Source: GCA-2731375 sp964344935 (GTDB taxonomy: Bacteria; Pseudomonadota; Alphaproteobacteria; GCA-2731375). From it: a stretch of DNA of 64,000 bases. The notes under the pieces were generated by a model. That model was not told the origin of the DNA, made no database searches, and saw only the letters and a list, made by a program, of their open reading frames with translations. Made by a program: the position numbers and the translations under genes. Below are positions 1 to 7,457 of the stretch, one piece after another. Every line of letters begins with the position of its first letter. Positions within the stretch are counted from its first letter, which is position 1. The stretch lies in the NCBI GenBank assembly GCA_964344935.1, contig CAYFPL010000003.1:62001-126000 (forward strand), in the 5' to 3' direction.

Positions 1-75
1 GTTCCGCCGGTCTTTTCGCCCGCCGACCCGGGCGGGCGCTATTTGCAACCACCTGTGATGTCTTGGGGTGATGTT

Positions 76-201
76 ATGAAAGTTCGAAATTCCCTGAAAT
101 CGGCGAAGAACCGCCATCGCGATTGCCGGGTAATCCGCCGCAAAGGCCGGGTTTACGTCATCAACAAGACCAACCGCCGCTTCAAGGCGCGCCAGGGTTA
201 G
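76..201 (+). CDS. rpmJ: 50S ribosomal protein bL36
   Basis: A 41-residue, very basic protein that starts MKVRNSLKSAKNRHRDC and ends in KTNRRFKARQG, which matches the short ribosomal protein bL36 of the large subunit. It is of the type that lacks the full zinc-binding Cys/His set: only one cysteine is visible. A purine-rich Shine-Dalgarno stretch (GGGGTG, 65-70) sits just before the ATG. It stands alone, followed at once by a strong intrinsic terminator, so it is probably a monocistronic unit. It was found by reading the sequence directly because the gene is so short. Confidence 0.93.
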   Translation: MKVRNSLKSAKNRHRDCRVIRRKGRVYVINKTNRRFKARQG

Positions 202-214
202 GTTCTATTTCATT

Positions 215-230
215 CGGCCCCGCGGGGCCG
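215..230. repeat. Perfect GC palindrome after rpmJ
   Basis: A 16-bp perfect palindrome (CGGCCCC followed by its complement) lies between the rpmJ stop codon and the intrinsic terminator. It could extend the 3' structure of the rpmJ transcript. No other role is evident. Confidence 0.5.
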
Positions 231-236
231 CCGATG

Positions 237-260
237 CCGCGCCACATGGCGCGGTTTTTT
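237..260 (+). terminator. Intrinsic terminator of rpmJ
   Basis: A 7-bp stem CCGCGCC/GGCGCGG with an ACAT loop is followed directly by six T residues (255-260). This is a textbook Rho-independent terminator 35 bases after the rpmJ stop codon, and it separates rpmJ from the glc operon. Confidence 0.88.
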
Positions 261-326
261 GTTTTCCATTCTAAGACGCCTGGACATTTGTTATTACTGG
301 TCAGTTCCCTTTTTTGGAGTTGACCC

Positions 327-1811
327 ATGCTGATGCCCAAGCCCGAGGGCGAAATTCTGGCGCAGCGCGCGGACCTGCTGGATGAGTTGCGCAATATCAT
401 CCCCGGCGAGGGGGTGATCGCCGACGAGGTCGCACTCAGGGCCTATGAAAGCGACGGCCTCTCCGCCTACCGGCAGACGCCCATGGCCGTGGTCTTGCCC
501 GAAACCGTCGATCAGGTTTCAGCCATCATGAAGCTTTGCGATCAGCGCAAAATCAAGGTGGTGCCCCGGGGCGCGGGCACCTCGCTTTCGGGCGGCGCCC
601 TGCCGCTGGAGGACGGCATCATCCTGGGTCTGGGCAAGTTCAACAAGATCCTGGAAATCGACTACGAAAACCGTGCCGTCCGGGTCCAGCCTGGGGTGAC
701 GAACCTAGGCATCAGCCAGTCGGTGGATGGGGAAGGGTTCTATTATGCCCCCGACCCGTCCTCGCAGATCGCCTGCTCCATCGGCGGCAATGTGGCCGAG
801 AATGCCGGCGGCGTGCACTGCCTGAAATACGGCGTTACCACGAATAACCTGCTTGGCTTGGAGATGGTGCTGCTCTCGGGCGAAGTGATCCGCCTGGGCG
901 GCAAGCATCTGGACAGCGGCGGCTATGACCTTATGGGCCTTTTGACCGGATCCGAGGGCCTGTTGGGCGTCGTTACCGAAATCACCGTGCGCATCCTGAA
1001 AAAGCCCGAGACCGCCCGTGCCGTGTTGATTGGTTTCCCTTCGTCGGAACAGGCCGGAACCTGCGTCAGCGACGTCATCGGTGCCGGCATTATCCCCGGC
1101 GGTATGGAAATGATGGACAAGGCCGCCATTCACGCGGCCGAGGAGTTTTGCCAGGCCGGCTATCCGTTGGAGGCGGAGGCCCTGCTGATCGTTGAACTGG
1201 ACGGCCCCGCCGTCGAGGTCGACCACCTGATCGAAACCGTGGGCGAGATCGCCACCGCCTGCGGCTCCACCTCTCTCCGCATTTCCGAGTCGGAAGAGGA
1301 GCGCGCCGCGTTTTGGGCCGGACGCAAGGCCGCCTTCCCCGCCATCGGCCGCATCAGCCCCGATTACATGTGCATGGACGGCACCATCCCACGCAACCGA
1401 CTGGCGGAAGTGCTCAAACGCATGAGTGAATTGAGCGCCCAGCACGGCCTCCGTGTGGCCAATGTCTTCCATGCCGGTGACGGCAATCTGCATCCCTTGA
1501 TCCTGTTCGACGCCAATGCGGGGGAGTTGGAGACGGCGGAGAAATTCGGCGCCGATATCCTGCGCCTTTGTGTCGAGGTCGGCGGTGTGCTGAGCGGCGA
1601 ACACGGCATCGGCATCGAAAAGCGGGACCTCATGGCCGAAGTCTTCACGGATGAGGACCTGGCCCAGCAGCAGCGGGTCAAATGCGCCTTCGACCCCAAC
1701 GGCCGGCTCAATCCGGGCAAGGTCTTTCCCGTGCTGCATCGATGCGCCGAATTGGGGCGCATGGTGGTGCATAAGGGTCAAATGCCGTTTCCCGATATCC
1801 CAAGGTTCTGA
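327..1811 (+). CDS. glcD: Glycolate oxidase, FAD-binding subunit GlcD
   Basis: 494 residues, the usual GlcD length. The N-terminal half is a PCMH-type FAD-binding domain with the pyrophosphate-binding segment PRGAGTSLSGG near residue 80. The C-terminal half is an FAD-oxidase C domain with HAGDGNLHP and the GGVLSGEHGIG motif that ends the active site. GlcD oxidises glycolate (or D-lactate) to glyoxylate and passes electrons to GlcE/GlcF at the membrane. The chosen ATG has GGAG (316-319) at good spacing. The stop codon overlaps the glcE start (TGATG), so the two are translationally coupled. Specificity for glycolate rather than D-lactate is inferred from the downstream glcE and glcF. Confidence 0.93.
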   Translation: MLMPKPEGEILAQRADLLDELRNIIPGEGVIADEVALRAYESDGLSAYRQTPMAVVLPETVDQVSAIMKLCDQRKIKVVPRGAGTSLSGGALPLEDGIILGLGKFNKILEIDYENRAVRVQPGVTNLGISQSVDGEGFYYAPDPSSQIACSIGGNVAENAGGVHCLKYGVTTNNLLGLEMVLLSGEVIRLGGKHLDSGGYDLMGLLTGSEGLLGVVTEITVRILKKPETARAVLIGFPSSEQAGTCVSDVIGAGIIPGGMEMMDKAAIHAAEEFCQAGYPLEAEALLIVELDGPAVEVDHLIETVGEIATACGSTSLRISESEEERAAFWAGRKAAFPAIGRISPDYMCMDGTIPRNRLAEVLKRMSELSAQHGLRVANVFHAGDGNLHPLILFDANAGELETAEKFGADILRLCVEVGGVLSGEHGIGIEKRDLMAEVFTDEDLAQQQRVKCAFDPNGRLNPGKVFPVLHRCAELGRMVVHKGQMPFPDIPRF

Positions 1812-3034
1812 TGGCGGAGGATCTGAAACCAACCGACGCCGCGCAGGTGGCGGAGATGCTGACCTGGGCCGCGGCGGAGGAGAAGACCCTGGAACTGGTG
1901 GGTTCGGGCAGCAAGACGGATCTGGGACGGCCGGTGGAAACCGATTACCGCCTGCATCTTTCGGCCCTGGAAGGTGTTGATTTATACGAACCTGATGAAC
2001 TGGTCCTGCGCGCCGGCGCGGCCACGTCTTTGGGGCAGATCCAGGCCATGTTGGCGCAGCAGCGCCAGCAACTGGCTTTCGAGCCGCCGGACTACGGCGA
2101 TTTATACGGCAACCTGCAGGAGCAGACCATCGGCGGCGTCTTGGCTGCCAACCTGTCCGGGCCGCGGCGCATAAAGGCGGGCGCGGCGCGGGACCATTTT
2201 CTTGGTCTCGAGGGAATATCGGGCCGGGGCGGCGCCTTCAAGTCCGGAGGCCGGGTGGTGAAAAACGTCACCGGCTATGATCTATGCAAGCTCATGGCAG
2301 GCAGTTTCGGCACCCTTGCCGCGCTGACGGAAGTGACGGTCAAAGTGCTGCCGGCGCCCGAAAAAACCCGCACCGTGCTGCTGTTCGGCCAGGACGACAG
2401 TGCCGCCATCATGGCCATGAGCCAGGCCGCCGGCAGCCCGCATGAGGTCTCCGCCCTGGCGCATCTGCCCGAAGCCATCGCGGCCCGCTCGGCCGTTTCC
2501 TATATCAGCGGCGCCGGGGCGGCGGTCACGGCCGTGCGGGTGGAAGGCCCGGCGCCCTCGGTGGCGCACCGTACCGAGGCCCTGCGCGCGCAATGGGGCG
2601 CCATTGGCGAAGTAGAGGAACTGCACAGGCATAATTCGGATACGTTCTGGCGCGAGGTTGCCAATGTGGCGCCATTGCTGCCTGACGCCGAGGCAGTGAT
2701 CTGGAAGCTTTCGGTGACGCCGTCCAAGGGCGCGGGGGTGATGGCCGCGGCGTTGACTGCGGGCGGCGAGGGCTATTACGACTGGGCCGGGGGCCTGCTC
2801 TGGCTTGCCTTGCCAATGGAAGATGACGGAAGTGACGGCGGCGCGGCGCTTGTGCGCGGCGCCTTTGGCAATGACGGCCATGCCACGTTGATGCGGGGCC
2901 CGGCGGGATTGCGCGCCCGGGTCGAGGTCTTTCAGCCCACGCCGGCGCCACTGGCGGCCTTGAGCGCGCGCGTCAAGGACAGCTTCGATCCCCACCGGAT
3001 CCTCAACCCCGGCCGCATGCACGGGGCCTATTGA
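1811..3034 (+). CDS. glcE: Glycolate oxidase, FAD-binding subunit GlcE
   Basis: 407 residues with one PCMH-type FAD-binding domain, shorter and more divergent than GlcD, as expected for GlcE. Recognisable segments are GGVLAANLSGPRR around residue 110 and the VKNVTGYDLCKLMAGSFGTL block near residue 155. It ends in the RILNPGRM signature common to this oxidase family. GlcE is the second flavin subunit of the three-part glycolate oxidase. Its ATG shares a base with the glcD stop codon, and its own stop overlaps the start region of glcF, so all three genes form one operon. Confidence 0.92.
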   Translation: MAEDLKPTDAAQVAEMLTWAAAEEKTLELVGSGSKTDLGRPVETDYRLHLSALEGVDLYEPDELVLRAGAATSLGQIQAMLAQQRQQLAFEPPDYGDLYGNLQEQTIGGVLAANLSGPRRIKAGAARDHFLGLEGISGRGGAFKSGGRVVKNVTGYDLCKLMAGSFGTLAALTEVTVKVLPAPEKTRTVLLFGQDDSAAIMAMSQAAGSPHEVSALAHLPEAIAARSAVSYISGAGAAVTAVRVEGPAPSVAHRTEALRAQWGAIGEVEELHRHNSDTFWREVANVAPLLPDAEAVIWKLSVTPSKGAGVMAAALTAGGEGYYDWAGGLLWLALPMEDDGSDGGAALVRGAFGNDGHATLMRGPAGLRARVEVFQPTPAPLAALSARVKDSFDPHRILNPGRMHGAY

Positions 3035-3036
3035 TC

Positions 3037-4320
3037 ATGCAGACTCATTTCGATCTGAAGCAATTGGCGGACCCGGATATCGCGGAGGCGGATGGCATTC
3101 TGCGCAAATGCGTCCATTGCGGCTTTTGCACCGCCACCTGCCCGACTTACGTTCTGCTCGGCGATGAACTGGACAGCCCCCGTGGCCGCATCTACCTGAT
3201 TAAGAATATGCTGGAAGAGGGCCGCCCGCCCGATGCCCGCACTGTGCGCCATATTGACCGCTGCCTCACCTGTCTCTCCTGCACCACCACCTGTCCGTCG
3301 GGGGTGGATTACATGCATCTGGTGGACCGGGCCCGGGCCCGGATCGAGGCGCAGTATGTTCGCCCCCTGCCGGAACGCCTGTTGCGCCGGCTTTTGTCTA
3401 TTGTGCTGCCTCGGCCGGGCCTGTTCCGCCTGGCACTGCAGGGGGCGCGACTGGCAAAGCCATTCGCCGCCCTGGCACCGGGCCGCCTGCGTGGCTTGTT
3501 GGCCATGGCGCCAGGGAAGTTGCCACGCCAAGGCGACAGCGGCCGCCCGGGCATCCATCCGGCCCAGGGCGAGCGGCGCCTGCGGGTCGCCCTATTGGCG
3601 GGTTGTGCGCAGACGGTCCTTGATCCGGCCATTAACGCGGCCACGATCCGCCTGCTAACCCGCCTCGGATGCGAGGTGGTGGTGGCCCCCGGCGCAGGCT
3701 GTTGCGGCGCCCTGACACAACATATGGGACGCACCGACGACGCTGCTGCGGCCGCGCGGGCCAATGTGGCCGCCTGGTCCGCCGAGCTGATGGGCGGGGG
3801 CCTGGATGCAGTGGTGATCAACGCTTCCGGCTGCGGCACCACGGTGAAGGATTATGGCCATATACTTTCCGACGATCCCGAATGGGCCGAGCGCGCCCAG
3901 GCTATTGCCGATCTGGCCGTCGATGTGACGGAGTTGCTGCAGCGGCTGGACCTGAAACCGTCGGAGACCGGTCAATTGCCCAAGGTCGCCTATCACGCCG
4001 CTTGTTCATTGCAGCACGGCCAGAAAGTCGTTGCGCCTCCGAAACAGCTATTGGAGAAGGCCGGATTTAGGGTCCTCGAAGTTCCGGAAGGGCATCTCTG
4101 CTGCGGCTCCGCCGGCACCTATAATCTGTTGCAACCCGACCTGGCCGCCAGGCTGCTGACTCGCAAGGCGGAAAACATCAACGGCCTGGGGGCGGATGTG
4201 GTCGCCGCTGGTAATATCGGCTGCATGGTGCAGTTGCGCGGCGGCCTCGATCTGCCTGTGGTGCACACGGTAGAGCTATTGGACTGGGCCACAGGCGGGC
4301 CGAAACCCCAGCGGCTCTGA
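3037..4320 (+). CDS. glcF: Glycolate oxidase, iron-sulfur subunit GlcF
   Basis: About 427 residues. Two 4Fe-4S ferredoxin motifs stand at the N-terminus (CVHCGFCTATCP and CLTCLSCTTTCP). Two CCG domains follow, with GCCGALTQHMG and HLCCGSAGTYN as the cysteine-rich signatures. This is the GlcF electron-transfer subunit that links the GlcDE flavins to the quinone pool. The ATG at 3037 gives MQTHFDLKQ, which matches the family N-terminus. A TTG at 3031 that overlaps the glcE stop is an alternative start. No glcC regulator or glcB is seen beside the operon. Confidence 0.92.
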   Translation: MQTHFDLKQLADPDIAEADGILRKCVHCGFCTATCPTYVLLGDELDSPRGRIYLIKNMLEEGRPPDARTVRHIDRCLTCLSCTTTCPSGVDYMHLVDRARARIEAQYVRPLPERLLRRLLSIVLPRPGLFRLALQGARLAKPFAALAPGRLRGLLAMAPGKLPRQGDSGRPGIHPAQGERRLRVALLAGCAQTVLDPAINAATIRLLTRLGCEVVVAPGAGCCGALTQHMGRTDDAAAAARANVAAWSAELMGGGLDAVVINASGCGTTVKDYGHILSDDPEWAERAQAIADLAVDVTELLQRLDLKPSETGQLPKVAYHAACSLQHGQKVVAPPKQLLEKAGFRVLEVPEGHLCCGSAGTYNLLQPDLAARLLTRKAENINGLGADVVAAGNIGCMVQLRGGLDLPVVHTVELLDWATGGPKPQRL

Positions 4321-4321
4321 T

Positions 4322-4361
4322 CCGGGCGTTCTGACTGGAAAGGGAGTCCAGCGCCCGGTTT
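4322..4361 (+). terminator. Hairpin after glcF
   Basis: Outer stem CCGGGCG/CGCCCGG (4322-4328 with 4352-4358) and a short inner GACT/AGTC stem, followed by TTT. It is a plausible intrinsic terminator of glcDEF, although the T tract is short. Confidence 0.6.
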
Positions 4362-4416
4362 GAGCATAATTGTGTAGAATGGCAATCACCTATCATTTGC
4401 GACACGGGTGATCGTC

Positions 4417-5301
4417 ATGCGCATCACGCTATTGGGAACCGGCACGCCGACGCCGTCGCTCTCGCGCATGAGTTCGGGCTATTTGCTGCGCATCGGCGGC
4501 GACGTCATCCTGCTGGATCACGGGCCCGGCACCTATCATCGGATGATGCAGGCCGGCGTTCAGGCGACCGAGGTCAGCCACGTGTTCTTCTCGCACTTAC
4601 ATTACGACCACTGTCTGGACTATGTCCGCCTGCTCATTACCCGCTGGGACCAGGGATGCGGAGAGATTCCCGAGTTGAAGGTCTATGGCCCGCCGCCCAT
4701 GCGGCGCATGCATAATCAGCTCTTCGGTGCGGACGGCGCCTTCGCGCCCGACATCACCGCCCGCACCGAGCATGATTTGAGCCTGGGGATTTATCGGGCG
4801 CGTGGCGGCCAAGGGGCGCGCGCCTGGCCAATGCCTGAGATCACGGAACTGCAGAACGGCGATTGGGTCGAGGAGAACGGCTGGCGCGTGCAAACCGCCA
4901 GCGTCCGTCACGTCCAGCCCTATCTGAATTGTTATGGCTACCGCTTGGAATGCGATGCGGGTGTCGTCGCCTATTCCGGCGACACCGGGCCCTGCAAGGC
5001 CATGGAACGCCTCGCCCAGGGCGCCGATGTCTTAATCCACATGTGCCACTACCTCTCCGGCAGTCAGTTGAACGACGCCCTGGCGGAGACCTGCACCGGC
5101 CATCTGGAACTGGCCGAATTGGCGGCGGCGGCGCAGGTGTCGAACCTTGTCGTCAGCCACGTCACCGAGCAGATGGATGTGCCCGGCGTGCGAGAACGTA
5201 TCGTCGCGGAAATGGCAGAGATCTATCAGGGCAACCTGTTCTTCGGCGAGGATCTGATGGAAATCCCTATCGTCCGGCCCCAGCCGGCCAGCTTAAAATA
5301 A
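4417..5301 (+). CDS. MBL-fold hydrolase, RNase Z / arylsulfatase-like
   Basis: 294 residues from the ATG; a GTG at 4408 is an alternative start. It opens with ITLLGTGTPTPS and contains the metallo-beta-lactamase metal motif SHLHYDHCLDY, later YSGDTGPC (metal-bridging Asp) and a final VVSHVTEQ histidine. This layout is that of the RNase Z/AtsA/phosphodiesterase branch of the MBL superfamily. It lacks features that would make it a true tRNA 3' processing enzyme. It follows glcF after a hairpin, so it probably has its own transcript. The substrate is unknown. Confidence 0.8.
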   Translation: MRITLLGTGTPTPSLSRMSSGYLLRIGGDVILLDHGPGTYHRMMQAGVQATEVSHVFFSHLHYDHCLDYVRLLITRWDQGCGEIPELKVYGPPPMRRMHNQLFGADGAFAPDITARTEHDLSLGIYRARGGQGARAWPMPEITELQNGDWVEENGWRVQTASVRHVQPYLNCYGYRLECDAGVVAYSGDTGPCKAMERLAQGADVLIHMCHYLSGSQLNDALAETCTGHLELAELAAAAQVSNLVVSHVTEQMDVPGVRERIVAEMAEIYQGNLFFGEDLMEIPIVRPQPASLK

Positions 5302-5353
5302 CGCCCTATCGCCTGGCAGGTTCCATAGACAGGTGGTCGCTAAGGCTTGGACA

Positions 5354-6238
5354 TCAACCGTCTTTGCCTTCCAATAGCTTTTCCGTTACCAGTTTATGCC
5401 GATCCTTGACACGCCGCCCGATTGCATATTCCGGCGGCAAGATATCCGGTCTGCCCTCGACCTGCTCAGGCGAAGAATAGTAGCCGAGCGCATAGTTTCC
5501 CATGGTATAGCCGAGAAGATCGGTGAGTTCCTGTGGCATGTCTTTTGCGATTTCCGGGGGACATGACAGCATCATGTTCTCTTCCGTTCGAAGCCAGCCA
5601 AGACAGTATGTGATGTTTAAGCCGAGGCGCGGGCTGTTGCCGGTGTTGGCACCGCCGCCATGAATAACCGTGCCTGTGTACAGGAGAACGGAGCCTTTCG
5701 ACATGTTGGCCTGGATGGATTGGTCATGACGCGCCTGTTCCGTCAACGGCCATTCCTGACTGCCCGGTACCACATGCGTTGCGCCGTTTTCCTTGGTGAA
5801 ATCCGTCAGCGCCCAGATGGTGTTTAGCTGCGGTTCGACCTCCTTTGGCAGGTGCAGCCCCCATACGAGCCGGTCACGATGCAACAGCTGTGCCGTCTGT
5901 CCTGGCATGATGTCGATAATCTGGCCAAGATGAAGTTGAATGCGTTCGCACTGCGGTCCCAAGAAGCCATTCGCGATGCCGAGGATCTTTTCATGAATTG
6001 TGACCTCACGGCAGGCCGCACTTCGCGCGACTAGCGAACCGATGCGTTTTGTCGCAAAACCCGAAAATTCATCCCTTCCGGTGGCGCCGCGATCAATATA
6101 CGGCCCCATCTCATCAAGTATCTGGTCGACTTTGGAATTGGAAAGAACATCCTCGAGAATACAGGCGCCATCCTTGCGGATCGCCGCAAGAATGTTGTCG
6201 AGGTCGGCATCAGCCGCCAGCCTTTGCAAATCCATCAC
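5354..6238 (-). CDS. Phytanoyl-CoA dioxygenase family protein (Fe(II)/2OG)
   Basis: 294 residues with the PhyH double-stranded beta-helix layout. The metal triad is visible as H120-R-D122 (LLHRDRL) and the distal His193 in TVIHGGG. R204 (NSPRLGL) is placed to bind 2-oxoglutarate. The product should be an Fe(II)- and 2-oxoglutarate-dependent hydroxylase. Members act on fatty acyl-CoAs, ectoine or other small molecules, and the substrate cannot be read from sequence. It converges with the MBL-fold gene upstream and has no co-directional partner closer than pdxY. The start may be either of two adjacent ATGs. Confidence 0.85.
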   Translation of the reverse strand: MMDLQRLAADADLDNILAAIRKDGACILEDVLSNSKVDQILDEMGPYIDRGATGRDEFSGFATKRIGSLVARSAACREVTIHEKILGIANGFLGPQCERIQLHLGQIIDIMPGQTAQLLHRDRLVWGLHLPKEVEPQLNTIWALTDFTKENGATHVVPGSQEWPLTEQARHDQSIQANMSKGSVLLYTGTVIHGGGANTGNSPRLGLNITYCLGWLRTEENMMLSCPPEIAKDMPQELTDLLGYTMGNYALGYYSSPEQVEGRPDILPPEYAIGRRVKDRHKLVTEKLLEGKDG

Positions 6239-6399
6239 CGGTCTCCGAACAATGTTGGTCGTCTGTCGTCACCAGCCAATTTGGCACCTTCGCTCGCTGG
6301 CAGGCAAGTTCATACAAGCCGATGTGTCAACAGTCGAAAGGACTGGATCACGTCATCCTTGAAGGCGGCCGCGATACGGGACTGGGCAGGCAATTGTCC

Positions 6400-7236
6400 T
6401 TACGCCAACGGTTCCACATCGAATTTGCGTTTTGGCGCCGTGATGAGATCGCGGGCGCCAATGATGGCCAGTTCGTCGGCGCCCTGGGCGAGGCTGGCCC
6501 CGATCAAGCCGTGTACGGCGGACCCGGCCGCGGCCGTTGCCGTAGGCACATTTTGGCCCAATAGCACATGTCCCAGCAGGATGGCGGCGAAGGCATCGCC
6601 AGTGCCTTTGGGGACGGCGTCGTCATCGGCATAATGGGGCAGCCGGACCTGAAAGGCGCCATCCGGCCCGACCGCCAGGTCATGCAGGTGGCCGTCATCG
6701 ATCCAGGCGCTGGTGCAGACCACCCATTCCGGTCCTTGCCGGCGTAATTCTTCAGACGCCGCGACGGCGTCGTCGAGATTGTCGATTTTCAGACCGGTCA
6801 GCCAGGTCAGTTCGAACCGGTTCGGGGTTGCGATGCTGGTCCGGGGCAACAACCGGTCCCGCACCGCCCGGGCGATGTCTTCGGCCACGAAAAGGCGGCC
6901 ATTGTCGCCCAATACGGGATCGCAAAGGACCGGAACCCTAGCCGCGTCGATCGCCCGCAGGGCCACATCCACGCTGTCCGGCAGGCCCAGATAGCCCGTA
7001 TGTACGGCCGCACAGTCCGACAGGAAGCCACGTTCGAGAAAACCATCCAACAGCCGATTCTGTAGGTCGACCGCTACCGGCGCGCCTTCATAACCATTGT
7101 GGCCGGGATGGTTCGAGAATAGGACGCTAGGGAGATGCCAAACCTCATGCCCCATGGCGTGCAGGGCCGGCACCGCGCCCTGGCCGCCCACATGGCCATA
7201 GACCACATGGGACGTGAGGCTGAAGACATTGGCCAT
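6400..7236 (-). CDS. pdxY: Pyridoxal/pyridoxamine kinase PdxY
   Basis: 278 residues of the ribokinase superfamily, pyridoxal kinase branch. Visible features are the N-terminal SHVVYGHVGG substrate loop, SNHPGH, CDPVLGDNG in the middle, and the phosphate/anion-hole motif PKGTGDAFAA with catalytic Asp214. It phosphorylates pyridoxal for PLP salvage. The gene is about 160 bases from the dioxygenase gene on the same strand and diverges from the histidine kinase gene. PdxY is preferred over PdxK on overall sequence character. Confidence 0.88.
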   Translation of the reverse strand: MANVFSLTSHVVYGHVGGQGAVPALHAMGHEVWHLPSVLFSNHPGHNGYEGAPVAVDLQNRLLDGFLERGFLSDCAAVHTGYLGLPDSVDVALRAIDAARVPVLCDPVLGDNGRLFVAEDIARAVRDRLLPRTSIATPNRFELTWLTGLKIDNLDDAVAASEELRRQGPEWVVCTSAWIDDGHLHDLAVGPDGAFQVRLPHYADDDAVPKGTGDAFAAILLGHVLLGQNVPTATAAAGSAVHGLIGASLAQGADELAIIGARDLITAPKRKFDVEPLA

Positions 7237-7457
7237 TTAGGGAACCCTTGTTCGTTCGCCGCTAACCGACCGTAGAATAGACTATTCAGCGGCCGCTTGC
7301 GCCAGATCACCGGTTTTCGTCGGCGCGCCCCATGGGGTAGATTTGCGTTCGGAGAATTTCAGTCCACTTCAATTGGGGGAAGTGCGGCCATGATGAGCGG
7401 AAAATTCCTGAACGCCGCAATGACGCTACCGCCTGTTGTGGCACGGAGCGGCGATAG

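Noticed and set aside
705..1832. Minus-strand frame opposite glcD
   Set aside because: A shadow of glcD with no family features.
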